This document shows, in pieces, positions 11,468 through 22,164 of a stretch of DNA of 64,000 bases; positions within the stretch are counted from its first letter, which is position 1; each line of letters opens with the position of its first letter. A model generated the notes under the pieces. The model had not been told where the DNA came from and ran no database searches. It worked only from the letters and a program-made list of their open reading frames with translations. Source of the DNA: Pectinophora gossypiella (Eukaryota; Arthropoda; Insecta; Lepidoptera; Gelechiidae); the NCBI RefSeq assembly GCF_024362695.1, contig NC_065415.1, forward strand, positions 9,465,438 to 9,529,437, written 5' to 3'. A program made the translations under genes and the position numbers.

Positions 11468-12089
11468 TGTCGGAGTTAGTTATGAATTAAGAAGAGAAAT
11501 TGATCAAATCGGAAAATAAAATGAAGTTACATCACTACCGTCATGAAGTTGCATCGCTCCGACGTCAGGTGGCGTACGGCCAGAGCCGAGTGAAGTCGGA
11601 GAGTCACTACAGAGTCGTCGTGTCGAGCGGACGTGCACTGCCGTTCTAGTCGGGCAGTCTACCGCGAACCATCGTCATGAGCGGACGTGTCGAATAATTA
11701 CGAGGAGTGCTATAGTCGCTCACCTATAACTTGTAGGGACGTCAAGAAAGTGTGATCGGAAAAGAGTACCTAGCAAGTACGTTCACATGTCCCGATGATT
11801 CGGTCCGAATATAGGAACCATGGGTGGTGGAGGGCAAGTAGAGGGCGAGTAGCCCCTTCGCGCTAATGTCCTTATGCGCGCTAGATAACGAGAGACTGTG
11901 TAACCGTTACGAATACCGTGACGTTGCCGTGAGTGTGTACCTTATGCTGTGACTTTATTTAATCGTGATACAAAAACTATGTGGAAGTAAATAAAATGAT
12001 TGTGATACTATTGACGGCCATTATTGTCTTCTAACGCCCACTCTTCAAACGCCCACCATCCCTTCTGACACCCCCCCACTGTTACGACA
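11468..12089 (+). repeat. 3' LTR
   Basis: Same length as the 5' LTR and almost identical over its first 574 bases. The block 12042-12076 differs: it has a second copy of ACGCCCAC and a C-rich run where the 5' LTR has GAT triplets. It is followed by TATA, the target duplication. Confidence 0.93.
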
Positions 12090-12131
12090 TATATATTTTT
12101 TTTTAGTTATTCGTAGATTTTATTTTTAAAG

Positions 12132-12134
<3 letters not shown>

Positions 12135-12169
<35 letters not shown>
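12135..12169. repeat. (TA)n microsatellite
   Basis: About 17 uninterrupted TA units just beyond the LTR element, in the AT-rich DNA into which the element inserted. Confidence 0.95.
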
Positions 12170-12173
<4 letters not shown>

Positions 12174-12244
12174 TATAAGTATTCCTATTTAAAGGTAATC
12201 GTTTCGGTTTGGGATATAAGGGGTCTTCCTCATAACGATTGTCT

Positions 12245-12352
12245 AAACAGGCGTCTTGAAGTTATTGAAAAGGCTTAAGCTTGTGCTGGATTCGAACCTG
12301 CGACCTCAAAGTGAGAGGCAAGCGTTCCACCAACTGGGCTACCACGGCTCTT
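12245..12352 (-). mobile_element. Second SINE family, tRNA-like head
   Basis: On the minus strand: GAGCCGTGGTAGCCCAGTTGG, then GACCTCAAAG-type anticodon-arm sequence in complement and the B box GGTTCGAATCC, then the start of a body (AGCACAAGCTTAAGCC). The same head occurs, decayed, at 37725-37932 (minus) and 59265-59345 (plus). Confidence 0.75.
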
Positions 12353-12359
12353 AAATAAA

Positions 12360-13940
12360 TAACTAATGTACTCACTTAAAAAAAATAACGTCAGTAGTAA
12401 TTTAGGTTAGTAAATAGAATGTCATCTTGGACATTATGTACACTAATTTCGGTTATAACACGTAAGTAGGGTTCTCGTCACTGTAAGGTCACGGTGGTAA
12501 ACTACTGGCGGATATGAAACGTGTGTTTAGGTGTAATTTAATAATGTAAATTGAGAAGGTATTTGGTAACAGATTCACAGACAGAGTGTACGTATTATAT
12601 TACGGCGGGCCTGCGGCAGAACTGCGATCCGGGAGTACCTGCAATTATCCACGTAAGAGATTTTCCTCAGAACGCGATTAAATTTCGCATTGATCTGCGA
12701 TATTCGGGTAAGGTTGCTAGTATTGGATCATATGTAACATAGTGTTTGAGATTTTTTCATCGTGTAACTCATTGCTCAGAAATATAGAAATATTCTACGT
12801 TGTCATGTACCCTAGATATATTCAAATTGTCAATAGATGCGCGCAATATAAATAGCGTTGTGAGGAAGACCCCTTATAGCCCGAAGACTCGTTTATACCC
12901 TCACTACATTGAGAATAAATTAATCTCATATTTTTCCAATACGGATTTTCTTACTAATATTTCTCGCTTTTATAAAATATTTTTTTACTCTCAGATATAT
13001 TGTCAGCAAGGAAAATCTACAAGTTACCTTATAATATTACACTTTCTATCCTGCAAAGTTACAGTGACAAGGAAAAAAGAATCAAGAAACATAATTGCTT
13101 TATTCATTTTAAAAATTGAACCTATTACTTATGCTACAAAATGAAAAGAATTTGCTTCATGCGTAGTTAGCAGAAAAATCAAAGCAAGTAAAATACCTTT
13201 GTTCAAGTGTTATTAAATACTGTCCCTATACTTTTGTTTCTCGAACAAAAAAATGAAAACTTGTGTGAAGTATTTGTATTGAACTTGTTTTATGCAAGGG
13301 CCCACAATATAAATTATTACATGTATAAATTCTCCACACGAGGCAAGAGATTGTCCGAAAATAAAATTAAAAATTTACAACAAATTACTTACTTCAATTA
13401 ACTTTTTATTATTTTGCAGGCCTCGCTAGGGGCTCTTAATAACGTTAAAAGGTTTTATTTGCATGGTTCGCATTTTAGATTAAAACTTTTGAGGCTATTA
13501 TTCATATTAATTAGATAACGCTTGCGTCACGGGTAGTTAGCGGAGTATCCGGTTTTCCCAAGTCCTGGATTACGTATTAATCGTAACTAGCGACATGAAA
13601 ATACATATCACTGAAAAATATATTGGTCAAAATAATTTAAAGCATAGAAATAGAAACCATTATTTATCTTCAATTGGAGTTGGATGCTTTGACGTGTCGC
13701 GGTGACCTGAACATTGATCTTTGGCTGGCCTTTGACTGACTTTGGCTTTATAGTCAAGTTAACTACATACGTAATTCAGTTATTTTTCTTTTCGAAAAAC
13801 GAATAATCGAATGATGTGATACATTAGGATATTTGATCTTAAGATTATTAATAGTAGCGCGATATATTAGATAATAATTTAAGGTGGAACCCGTGAATGT
13901 TAATAGCTTAGTTTGTTGATACCTACTCTATGACTACATA
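12360..13940. other. No gene seen
   Basis: AT-rich non-coding DNA. Open frames at 12551-12742, 12800-13144 and 13207-13401 have compositions expected from AT-rich sequence and no recognisable domain. Confidence 0.6.
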
Positions 13941-13945
13941 TTCAA

Positions 13946-14046
13946 CCTATATACGTTCCATTGCTGGGCACAGGCCTCCCCTCAATGAACCGAAGGGGGT
14001 ATGGAGTATACTCTACCATGTTGCCTTACTGCGGGTTGATGGAGAC
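13946..14046 (-). mobile_element. SINE type I tail fragment
   Basis: 'CATTGCTGGGCACAGGCC', 'CCTCAATGAACCG', 'GGTATGGAGTATACTCTACC' and 'TGCGGGTTGATGGAG' match the complement of the tail of the SINE at 31668-32005. The tRNA head is missing. Confidence 0.8.
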
Positions 14047-14049
14047 TGT

Positions 14050-15385
14050 GACTATTCCGAATTAAAGATATGATACGAGTACCTTATTGATTTTCTTTCA
14101 CGATGGCATGCTTGTTACAATGTTTGACCCGGCATCCTAATTATGTATTGGCATGTCCTCTGCGTACGAGTATTAGGATAATTTGTTCTGATTCTGCCTC
14201 GTATGTTACGTGCGCCCCGCGGGCTCAATTACGCGGTTTCTGATTTTTCGATATATCTCGAATATTCTCTAATATTCCACGTTGATTCGTAAATTTCATT
14301 TACTCTATAAACCAGAAAAGGACGCCTTAGCGTATTAGATGTATAAAACCTTTTACATTAATATCCAATGAATAATTAAGGAAATTTCTGAACCCTTTCA
14401 TATAATCTTCAGTCTATATGAAACGTTGAAAGTAAATTCTGTTAAGAATAGCAACACTGAAAGAAGGGGTTTTGCCATGTTGAAGGTATAGAATTAGAAT
14501 TGAGTAAGGTATTTTATTTATTTATTAAACTTTTATATCCATCACAAATAGAGAGAACGAATAAAAGATGATTGATTTGAATAGAGTTTTTTAGTCTATC
14601 ACACATAAATATACCAAAAACGAATTTACTTACTTATCGAAAATTGATTGACATTTCAAAGTTCGCGCGTAAACGTTCACTGGCTTGATGTGACGTCATT
14701 CTAAGTGACGTAAACGTTCAGGTTTCGCAAGTCGGTTTTAATTAAACGTTTTTCCATTTTCTAATATTTTTCATAAGTATCTCATTATACCTCATGGTAT
14801 AATATATAGCTTGTAAAAGAAACTTATGACGTGACGGCACTGCGCGTTTAGTGCTGTTTTAAATTAGGTACGTTTCAATTTACGTTACTTATACCTAATT
14901 AAAACATTTCGCAATAAAACAAGTAATTATAGAATCAATCATTCAGTAAATCGTCCACTGCTGGATATAGGCGGATCCTCTTTATTATTTTCTTAATGGT
15001 CAAATAACGAATATAATTTCTCAATATAATCTTAGCACTAGTTTCCTTTTTATCGAATAGTACCTATAGTCAGGAAAAAGCCTAGGTGACTGCATCGGGA
15101 TCAAATAGAGGACGTGTTAAAGAAAGGCCAGGTCAAGAATACTTTCAAGCGACGAGCACAGTGTATGAAAATGAAAGAGGTTCTTTTGTCTGGATTGCGT
15201 AACAAATGAACATTATTTTGTAAATTTGGTATTTGACTACCACTACGGAAAACACGCGTTATCTTATATGTATGATTAATATGCAAAAAAACATAATTCG
15301 GTTATATTGTCATAATAATACGTTTAAGGCTTTTTATGTTTTTTAAAGGTATATATTATTATTATCACCAAGCCTTTACGTGATT
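14050..15385. other. No gene seen
   Basis: Non-coding. A short remnant of the same SINE tail (CGTCCACTGCTGGATATAGG) is at about 14952-14971. Confidence 0.5.
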
Positions 15386-15387
15386 TT

Positions 15388-15515
15388 ACTTAACATAACA
15401 TAATTAGGCTATATACGTCCCACTGCTGGGCATAGGCCTCCACACAATCAACCGGAGAGGTATGGAGCATACTTCACCACGCTTGTTCAATGCGGGTTGG
15501 TGGAGCTGTTTTACG
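15388..15515 (-). mobile_element. SINE type I tail fragment
   Basis: TAACATAACATAATTAGGC, then CCCACTGCTGGGCATAGGCC, AATCAACCGGAGAGGTATGG and GCGGGTTGGTGGAG. This is the complement of the type I SINE tail including its ATAACAT-like end. The head is absent, so it is a 5'-truncated copy. Confidence 0.85.
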
Positions 15516-15519
15516 GCTA

Positions 15520-17365
15520 ATTATTTACTTATTAAGTACCTGAAAATTATATTGAAAACGAAGAAAATGAATTTACATAATTTAATACAAGGAAGGAACT
15601 TTGAAACGAAGTGAGCTGACAAAAGCAGATTAATTTCCTCTATGAAATGAAGTCTCACAAAATGTGAAAATCTTAATAGTACTTTCATCTGTCGCGGGGA
15701 CTTTAGAGATTTTAGAAGTATATTCAACTACGAATACGCCGCTTTCCATCCAGCCAAGTTAAATATAATATTCTAAAGAAATCGAGGCGTCGAGTTTGAA
15801 GTTTGTTTCTACAAACAATATTTGAAGTGTTGATAAAATACTGAAATATTTGATCTTCAAGAACTAAACCCGTCAGAGAACTTTGTTTCTTCACTTGTTA
15901 TAATTTCGACTCAAGGAAAAAGTTTCTGCAGTTCCACGCAGAGGTTATATTTATGTTGAGTCATTAATTAGATTTATTTTCTGAGTAACCTCTTGCACTC
16001 ATTTATATGGGACGTGAGATGTCACCGAGATAAGCGTGATAACGTGCCTATTGTGCTCGGAGAGTTATATTTAGAGGAGAGTTTGCAAAATAAGAATGAA
16101 TATGTGGCAGGAATTGGTAAGAGTTGCACGTCGTCTCTCGTACGTGACGCGCCGTTCCTCAATCGAACTGTACGTGCTCTCGATCCCGCACCAGGCGACC
16201 ACACTGACTTTTATGACACGAACACCCATTTCACTTTCTATTCCTTTCATTCATTGCTGCATTGCCACCAGTGGTATCGAAGGTGGTCGTCATGACTAAG
16301 AATAATAGTGTAAAGTTAATTTTGTTAAAAGGAGAGAGAGCCTTTCATATCCGAAATACCTTTCATGATCCCACGGCAAGGAACGACACGGGTTGTTTAT
16401 CTGATTAGGGTCTCTTTTATATCCATCATTAATTCTTACGGGGTTACTTTACAGCGGCGACTCTATGGTGTTCATGGGATAGCAGATGTTATCGTTTTTG
16501 TTTCATTAGGTAACGGGTATCACATGTAAACTGACTGTATAAAGACGGCAACTTCGGATCTACTTACCTACTCGCTCGCCAAGCCACCTACTGCTATCGC
16601 TCATTTAATTCGCCCTTAGGCTAAATAACTCAGACGGTTCAAATTGGCAACTTGAGGAAACTCATTCGAGAAACTTCAATTCCTTAAACTGACATAACAT
16701 AAATAGCCTACTGAAACTAAGAATAAGAAAATCCTCGTAATATCAATTCAACTGTCGAATATCAAAACGACTTTTCACGTGTAAAGAAATTTTATCATTT
16801 CTGTTATACATAATCTTAAATTGCGGTACGTGGGTATTTCTAAACATAGGAAAATTCATAAAATGGAAATATTCAACATATAACTGTTTCTTTTTGTAAG
16901 ACGATGGAATGAACAATATTCAATTCTGTATTCATTGTAGGTTTGAACTCATTTACTTGTGGGCGGACCCATAATTTGTTTGACTTTGTAGGTAAAATTT
17001 ATAAGCAAAGCTTGTTCAAAAAAAAGGCAGACCAGCGAATCGCGCGTGGGTCAACATTTATTGTAGGATTTAAGTGTTATTAAGCAATCATTTTAAATGA
17101 AGAGTTGGCGATTAAAAGGCACAAAACCCACGTTTCGAGCGTATACTAATTGCTCTTGAATCCGTGGCGAGCACTTGACCGGCTCCCAATGAGAGCGGAA
17201 CTTTTCCGCAAATGCGATATTTCCGTTACATTGAACAGACGTAAACCATGGAACAAGGAATCTTACTACGTATAGAACGGAAACTCTCTGATCCCTACCA
17301 GCGTCAGCTAGGTTTACCTCACCCCCTCTTGGTCTTACTTTAGTCTTCAATCGTATGGATGTCAG
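15520..17365. other. No gene seen
   Basis: Non-coding. Open frames at 15993-16295 and 17093-17350 were examined on both strands and show no domain or splice pattern. Confidence 0.5.
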
Positions 17366-17368
17366 AAG

Positions 17369-17369
<1 letters not shown>

Positions 17370-17402
<33 letters not shown>

Positions 17403-17412
17403 ACACACACAG
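17370..17412. repeat. (CA)n microsatellite
   Basis: About 15 CA units followed by GAACACACACAG. Confidence 0.95.
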
Positions 17413-17414
17413 AT

Positions 17415-18580
17415 GTGCGTGAATGCGTGTAAGGTAACGTCAATGTGTAGTGTATGTGTAAGACGAGGTGTTTTTGTAAGAAGTGTCCGGAATGTCCCTT
17501 AACTAAAGGTATAGTGCAAATACCAACTAAAACAGACTGAATTAATTATCAGGAAATATATGACCTTCTATCCTACATAACAGAAACTTCGCCGAGCTGT
17601 GGGTACTTAGTTCATTTAGCGATGCACTACACCAAATGGGATATAATAATGAGCTTATGTTATGTTATGTATGAAATATGTCGGAGGTTGTAGACCCACA
17701 AAATTTGCCCATAATATTTCTGCACTTCCTACGTCTGGGCTTGTTTCAGTTGTACGTAATCGTATTAATATGCCCCACGGCGAAACGCTTTTCAATTTAC
17801 AGATACATTTTCCAGTATTTCTGTTCATTAACGCACTCGAGTACTTATTCTTTACTGTCCCACTCAACAGTTTTTAAATGACAAACCAGAGATCTCATTA
17901 ATTATTGTAAAACACAATTATATACAACACCAATAACCTATCTTTAGACCTGTATTTTTTATTACGATTGAATTTCGTAGCGGAAAATTCATCATTGTGT
18001 ACAAAAAACCATTTGAAAACCACAAAGGACGGATGAAGCCATTGTTGGGGGCGTTTTAGGGTCGTTATGACCGGGACATTGACGTTTTTCTGCTTCGCAG
18101 GGCACCTGTTTCTATAATGAAAGATTGCTTTTTGCGAGCGATATTCCAGGATGTGTAAATGTTTCTTTTCACACTTGTGTTTGGAGATTCAATTTCCGTG
18201 CGTTGATCAAATATTCTAAATAAACTGGTACGGTAAGTATGTAATATAAGGTGGCTCATATTTTATCCAATATTGGTCGGAAAATGCGTCAATATAAGCA
18301 ATATGGTGAAATAATTGCCAAGCGATAGTACTACGTTGCGACAGCTGCTATCAACGCAATGATCGGGCGACGAAATAAGCCCCGTAAATTATAACTTCAT
18401 AATGTAAATTAGACTTATAGTTATTAAGGCAAAGTACAAAAGGTAGAATAGTAGACGCTTTAGTTTATTCTTGGAACAGCGCAAACAGGCCATCGGTGAC
18501 CAGCGTCAAGCCGTTGACACGCTATTTGCACACTTTTCACGCATTTTGTTAACAGTCACTCTCTACAACAGTGTCTGGAA
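17415..18580. other. No gene seen
   Basis: Non-coding sequence. Overlapping frames near 17655-17881 on both strands are chance openings. Confidence 0.5.
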
Positions 18581-18582
18581 GC

Positions 18583-19085
18583 TAGGGATGCACGATTTTT
18601 TACTTTGAATCGATTTTTTCGTAATGGATCGTAAACCTCTGAATCGATCCTTGGATCGGATCGTATCCTTTTGAATCGATCTTGTGAAAATTGTTTTAAA
18701 AATGGTAATCTAAATTTGCAAAGATTTCATAAAATAAAACACATTGAAAAATAAATACTTAACCATAACTACTTATTTTGATCTACCCTCATCATGTTTC
18801 ATTGTTTATCAAAATCAACTTACCTTGCTTTGTAACAGGAACATTGCGTGCGACGGAGTGTTTTAATTTTAAATATACTTAGTGTCGGTATTCGTTTGTA
18901 TGTATTTGATCTTTCTTAAGATAACAAGTTGATTGTCTGTGAATGCGATTTGAAGGATGCGATTCATCTTACTTATGAATCGAATCGAATTAAGATCGCA
19001 TTGAAGTGAATCGATTCAAAAAATCGCGAGATCGTATTCACTTGAATCGATCTTCACAAAAATCGAATCGTAATGTGCATCCCTA
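18583..19085. mobile_element. hAT-like non-autonomous transposon
   Basis: The ends are an inverted repeat, TAGGGATGCACGATT at the left and AATCGTAATGTGCATCCCTA at the right, of the kind seen in hAT elements. The subterminal regions are full of AATCGAT/ATCGATT motifs in both directions, which in hAT elements can bind transposase. The flanking 8-mers CTGGAAGC and CTGCGAGT agree at only five positions, so the target duplication is decayed or doubtful. No transposase ORF is present in the 503 bp. Confidence 0.75.
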
Positions 19086-19169
19086 CTGCGAGTCGCCATT
19101 TGTTGTCGTTGCAGGTAACACAAGACGCCGACATCCGACACTGTCACGCAGTGTCAATCCCCGCGCAGT

Positions 19170-19225
19170 TATCACTATATACATCCTACTGCTGGGCACA
19201 GGTCTCCCCTCATTCCAAGTATTCC
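19170..19225 (-). mobile_element. Short SINE tail remnant
   Basis: TATACATCCTACTGCTGGGC followed by ACAGGTCTCCCCTCATTCC matches the complement of the type I SINE tail. It sits less than 100 bp beyond the hAT-like element. Confidence 0.6.
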
Positions 19226-19229
19226 AAGA

Positions 19230-20625
19230 TGATTACAATAATATGGATGGAAAATCGATTCGAAGTGTGAATTGTTACAGTTAAAATTTACACACACATC
19301 ATAATTAAGTATACAGAAAAAAAGGTTGATTATTACTTACCTGTCTTTAGAAATGTATTTATTTAAATCAGGCAACATGGCCTAAACAATATAATATTTA
19401 ATACAAATCACAATATAAGATACCAACTTATATTTTAGTAAGTATACTGGCATTTCTTTTGCTTATGTGTATTTTACCGTTTTAATTCATCTTTTTCATT
19501 CACACCAACAGCAGCTTTTAAAATGTAAGTAGTCAAACTCATTTGAAATTTGGATATTTTGAAAATGTTTCAAATATCTTTCTATTTCGATAGGTCATCG
19601 AAATGCATGATATAACATGTTTTATTGTAGGACCGGTTAAATTTGGACCCAATGTCGTTTACGTGTTAACAATAGCGCGAGCAAACATTCCGTGTCGGAG
19701 TCTTTCGTTAGACTGGACTGCGCAGAGAACGGGTTTCAAAATTTGGCGGCTTTGGAACATCGGCTGCCGCGGCTGTTTTCACTCTGAGGAGGTGGCGCGC
19801 GATAGCCACCACTGTGGGCCGGTAGCACGTTAGACAAAATATTAATATCTCAATAAAAAAAAGTAATAGTTTTAGGAGACACGCTGGTGTTGTATGAGAA
19901 ATTTTATAAATGACTTACTGATTAGTTATAAAATTTTAGAAAGTGTTTTAGGCCAAATTGCCATTTATTGATGAATGGGAACAGTGTTACTACATAACAA
20001 AAACTAAAAATAAACTAGGTTTGAAATAGTATTTTGCGCCGGCGGATTTTAATGAAACTAACTTGACAAGTCATAATAATTCTATACAGAATCTGCGACA
20101 GTAGCGCCGCGGCCTACGGGACTTCTTTCGTGTACGGATTATATTTTAAACATAGTTTATCTTTTAGTCTTTGTTTTGTAGTAACACTGTTAGAGTTTAC
20201 GTGTAGTCACGTATGCATGGAAGCTATGGAAAATGGCGTATCCGCCTCGCTCGTTTATAAAGCTGCCATTCCGAGCATGGATGTCACACGCAATACGAGA
20301 CCGATTATTGTCACCTGACTGACATGACAATGTATGTACGTGTTGCGTACTGCCACGTCGAACAATGCAGTTGGATTTCGAAGAGAATTATGGCAACTCT
20401 CACTCTGTGCTATGCCACATGAATTGTTAATCGGCAGGCGATATTGCTATTTACACGTCGCGCCAATTTGTAAAATTGTATGAAGAGAAGACACATAAAA
20501 TATCTCATGTGATTATTATAATCACAAGAAGATTACAATATTTACAATGATCGGCATCAAAGTTCGACGGGCGTTACGACACTGTTTCTCAGATCAGTGG
20601 AACGTGGTAAATTGTACTTTTTTGA
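19230..20625. other. No gene seen
   Basis: Non-coding. Frames at 19603-19833 and 20130-20318 carry no recognisable domain or splice signals. Confidence 0.5.
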
Positions 20626-20631
20626 CATGAC

Positions 20632-20900
20632 TTAGGTTTCCCTCGGATGGCATTAACTACTTATTGGCAAATGGGGAGCGCTAAAGGCTCAAAATTTATA
20701 ATAAAAGCCTGAGGATACCCAGTTGGGCGGGATTCTCGGCTAGGGGCGTCGTCTGAGAGGATTGTATTTGTAAAACTCCATTGGCCCTACTGGGCCGAAA
20801 GCGATAAGCGCTGAAAGAGGGAAAATGTCGACCACGCTGCCGGCGGGGTCGATATTGGAGTCCTGAAGTGTTTGTTGTCTCGATATGATTGGCTGCCTCT
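20632..20900 (+). repeat. Dispersed repeat A, copy 2
   Basis: Longest copy: 'TCGGATGGCATTAACTACTT', 'AAATGGGGAGCGCTAAAGGC', then about 90 bases missing from copy 1, then 'GAAAGCGATAAGCGCTGAAAG', 'GTCGACCACGCTGCCGGCGG' and 'GAGTCCTGAAGTGTTTGTTG'. It lies just downstream (in transcription sense) of the prohormone exon, presumably in that gene's intron. Confidence 0.75.
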
Positions 20901-21050
20901 ACGGTTTGAGTAATCTGGTCGTCAGAATCTTATATTCCTTCCGGTAAAGTTCACTTTGGTCGATATCTATGAAATACAAGTAAGTATAGTGTTCTTACTG
21001 TGTTAACATCTTCATCTTCATAGGCTATGAAGAAAGAAAGTAGAACTCAC

Positions 21051-21417
21051 CTATTTGGGGCACATCATAGGGTCGACTGGAGCGCGATGCTCGCAGCATC
21101 ATCTGACTGGCGATCTCAGTAGGAATGCGCGGGGCACGTTTGTTCCAGTTGCGCACGCGACGGCGGTCCTTGTGCAATGAGGCCGACGGGAGGGAGGGGG
21201 ACTGGTGAGCGTAGGCGCGTTCCGCTTCGGGCGGCGCCGCCTCTGGCTCGAAGAGGTCGTGCAGCGGGCGGGAGCGCGCGAGGTCTCGGGCCCGCCACTC
21301 GGCGGGGTGGCGTCGCGGCGCGGGTTCCGCCGCCGACCGCAGCGCTAGCGCCGCGAGCACGGTGGCCACACACACGCGCATGCTTAGCGCCGCCCGCGCC
21401 CCCCACCACACGCGCAT
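21051..21417 (-). CDS. First coding exon of a secreted prohormone-like protein
   Basis: 122 codons plus one base, from ATG at 21417 (preceded by two in-frame TAGs) to a consensus donor, AATAG then GTGAGT, at 21051/21050. Reading through the donor gives a stop within about 9 codons, so splicing is expected. The protein starts with a signal peptide (hydrophobic core about residues 15-26, cleavage near Ala30; Met13 is an alternative start). Basic sites follow: RR at 35-36, RRR at 85-87 and KR at 93-94. The KR releases a segment APRIPTEIASQMMLR and on to PYDVPQI at the exon end. The phase-1 junction predicts Glu or another G-starting codon next. From memory this resembles insect prohormone-4 (IDLSRF-like peptide precursor), whose next segment would be cysteine-rich. 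No such exon was recognised between 1 and 21050, so the next intron probably exceeds 20 kb. The exon is strongly GC-rich in AT-rich surroundings. Family call moderate; secreted-protein exon fairly sure. Confidence 0.68.
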
Positions 21418-21532
21418 CCCCTTCTACTAAGTACACAGCCGCAAGCGCTCTCCCGCCGGGCGCATGCCCGACCACATTATTCAACCTCTGACAGGAGATT
21501 GGACCTCTTCCTTTTGCGCTTCAGCTCACTGA
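21418..21532 (-). promoter_or_regulatory. Possible 5' end of the prohormone exon
   Basis: Two alternatives are visible on the minus strand. One is a good acceptor (CCAATCTCCTGTCAG, exon starting at 21487), which would let a distal first exon join here. The other is an arthropod initiator TCAGT at 21528-21532, which would give a short unspliced 5' UTR. No TATA box is near the latter. Confidence 0.35.
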
Positions 21533-21534
21533 TC

Positions 21535-22120
21535 GTCTTGATTGGTATGTCGATAGCGAACCGACGATTTATATTATATCTGTAACAAATTACAATAGTA
21601 AGTATTTAAAGTATATTTTAGTGTGTTGGACAGAAGTCTTCTGACTGTACCCAATAGAGCAAACAGTATTCGATTCCCCCTCTTCCTTGGGCAGACAAAA
21701 TAACATATGCACACGCAACAGGCAAGGTACTGGTAATAAAAAGAAAATAAATGTGACATTACATGGGAAACATAGTTATTACAGAGTAAATACACGTAAA
21801 TTAGTACGTATTCCGCGTATACCGTGCCCATGTGCGCAAAAGGTTAGTTGGATTTCTTTTCCGAATGACGGGACTCTTACGGATTGTTGATAAGATTACG
21901 AAGGGGTCATTATTCTAGTACAAATCAAAATGAGTACTTATTTTTCCTTATGTCGTCCGAATCACATTTCGTAGAATTTTATTATTTGTTGTATTACTGT
22001 ATAGTTTGCGTTATAACCATACCAGGTGTGACTCTTGTGTATATTGCTGTTAGTTTCATAGAGCAAAAACTATAAATGAAAAACAACATGTGTGTTTTGT
22101 CTGATTGTTTAAATTTAGTT
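21535..22120. other. No gene seen
   Basis: AT-rich non-coding DNA; no recognised repeat. Confidence 0.5.
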
Positions 22121-22121
22121 C

Positions 22122-22163
22122 TGTGCAATAAAGTATATTTGATTTGATTTGATTTTTGATTTG
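22122..22163 (+). mobile_element. LINE 3' end
   Basis: CTGTGCAATAAAGTATATTT followed by a GATTT-repeat tail. This is a typical 3' terminus of a lepidopteran LINE. The same 'GTGCAATAAAGTA' end with a GATT tail is at 41095-41131 and in complement near 39000. Confidence 0.6.
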
Positions 22164-22164
22164 T

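Larger units (their letters stand above)
8566..12089 (+). mobile_element. Non-autonomous LTR retrotransposon
   Basis: Two directly repeated 622-bp LTRs (8566-9187 and 11468-12089) start TGTCGG and end CGACA. They flank a 2,280-bp interior with no ORF resembling gag, protease, RT or integrase. The element is bounded by a 4-bp duplication TATA (8562-8565 and 12090-12093), as some Gypsy-group integrases produce. Orientation is taken from AATAAA signals in the plus-strand LTR. No standard primer-binding site starting TGG follows the first LTR (TCAGAAGTGGGATTAG is there instead), and no clear polypurine tract precedes the second. The interior carries two tandem arrays. It would depend on proteins supplied by another element. 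Confidence 0.88.

Noticed and set aside
12800..13401. 114- and 64-codon frames
   Set aside because: Rich in residues with AT-rich codons, with no domain and no promoter or splice pattern.
21116..21491. Overlapping long frames on both strands over the GC-rich exon
   Set aside because: High GC removes stop codons in all frames. Only the frame with signal peptide and consensus donor is supported.
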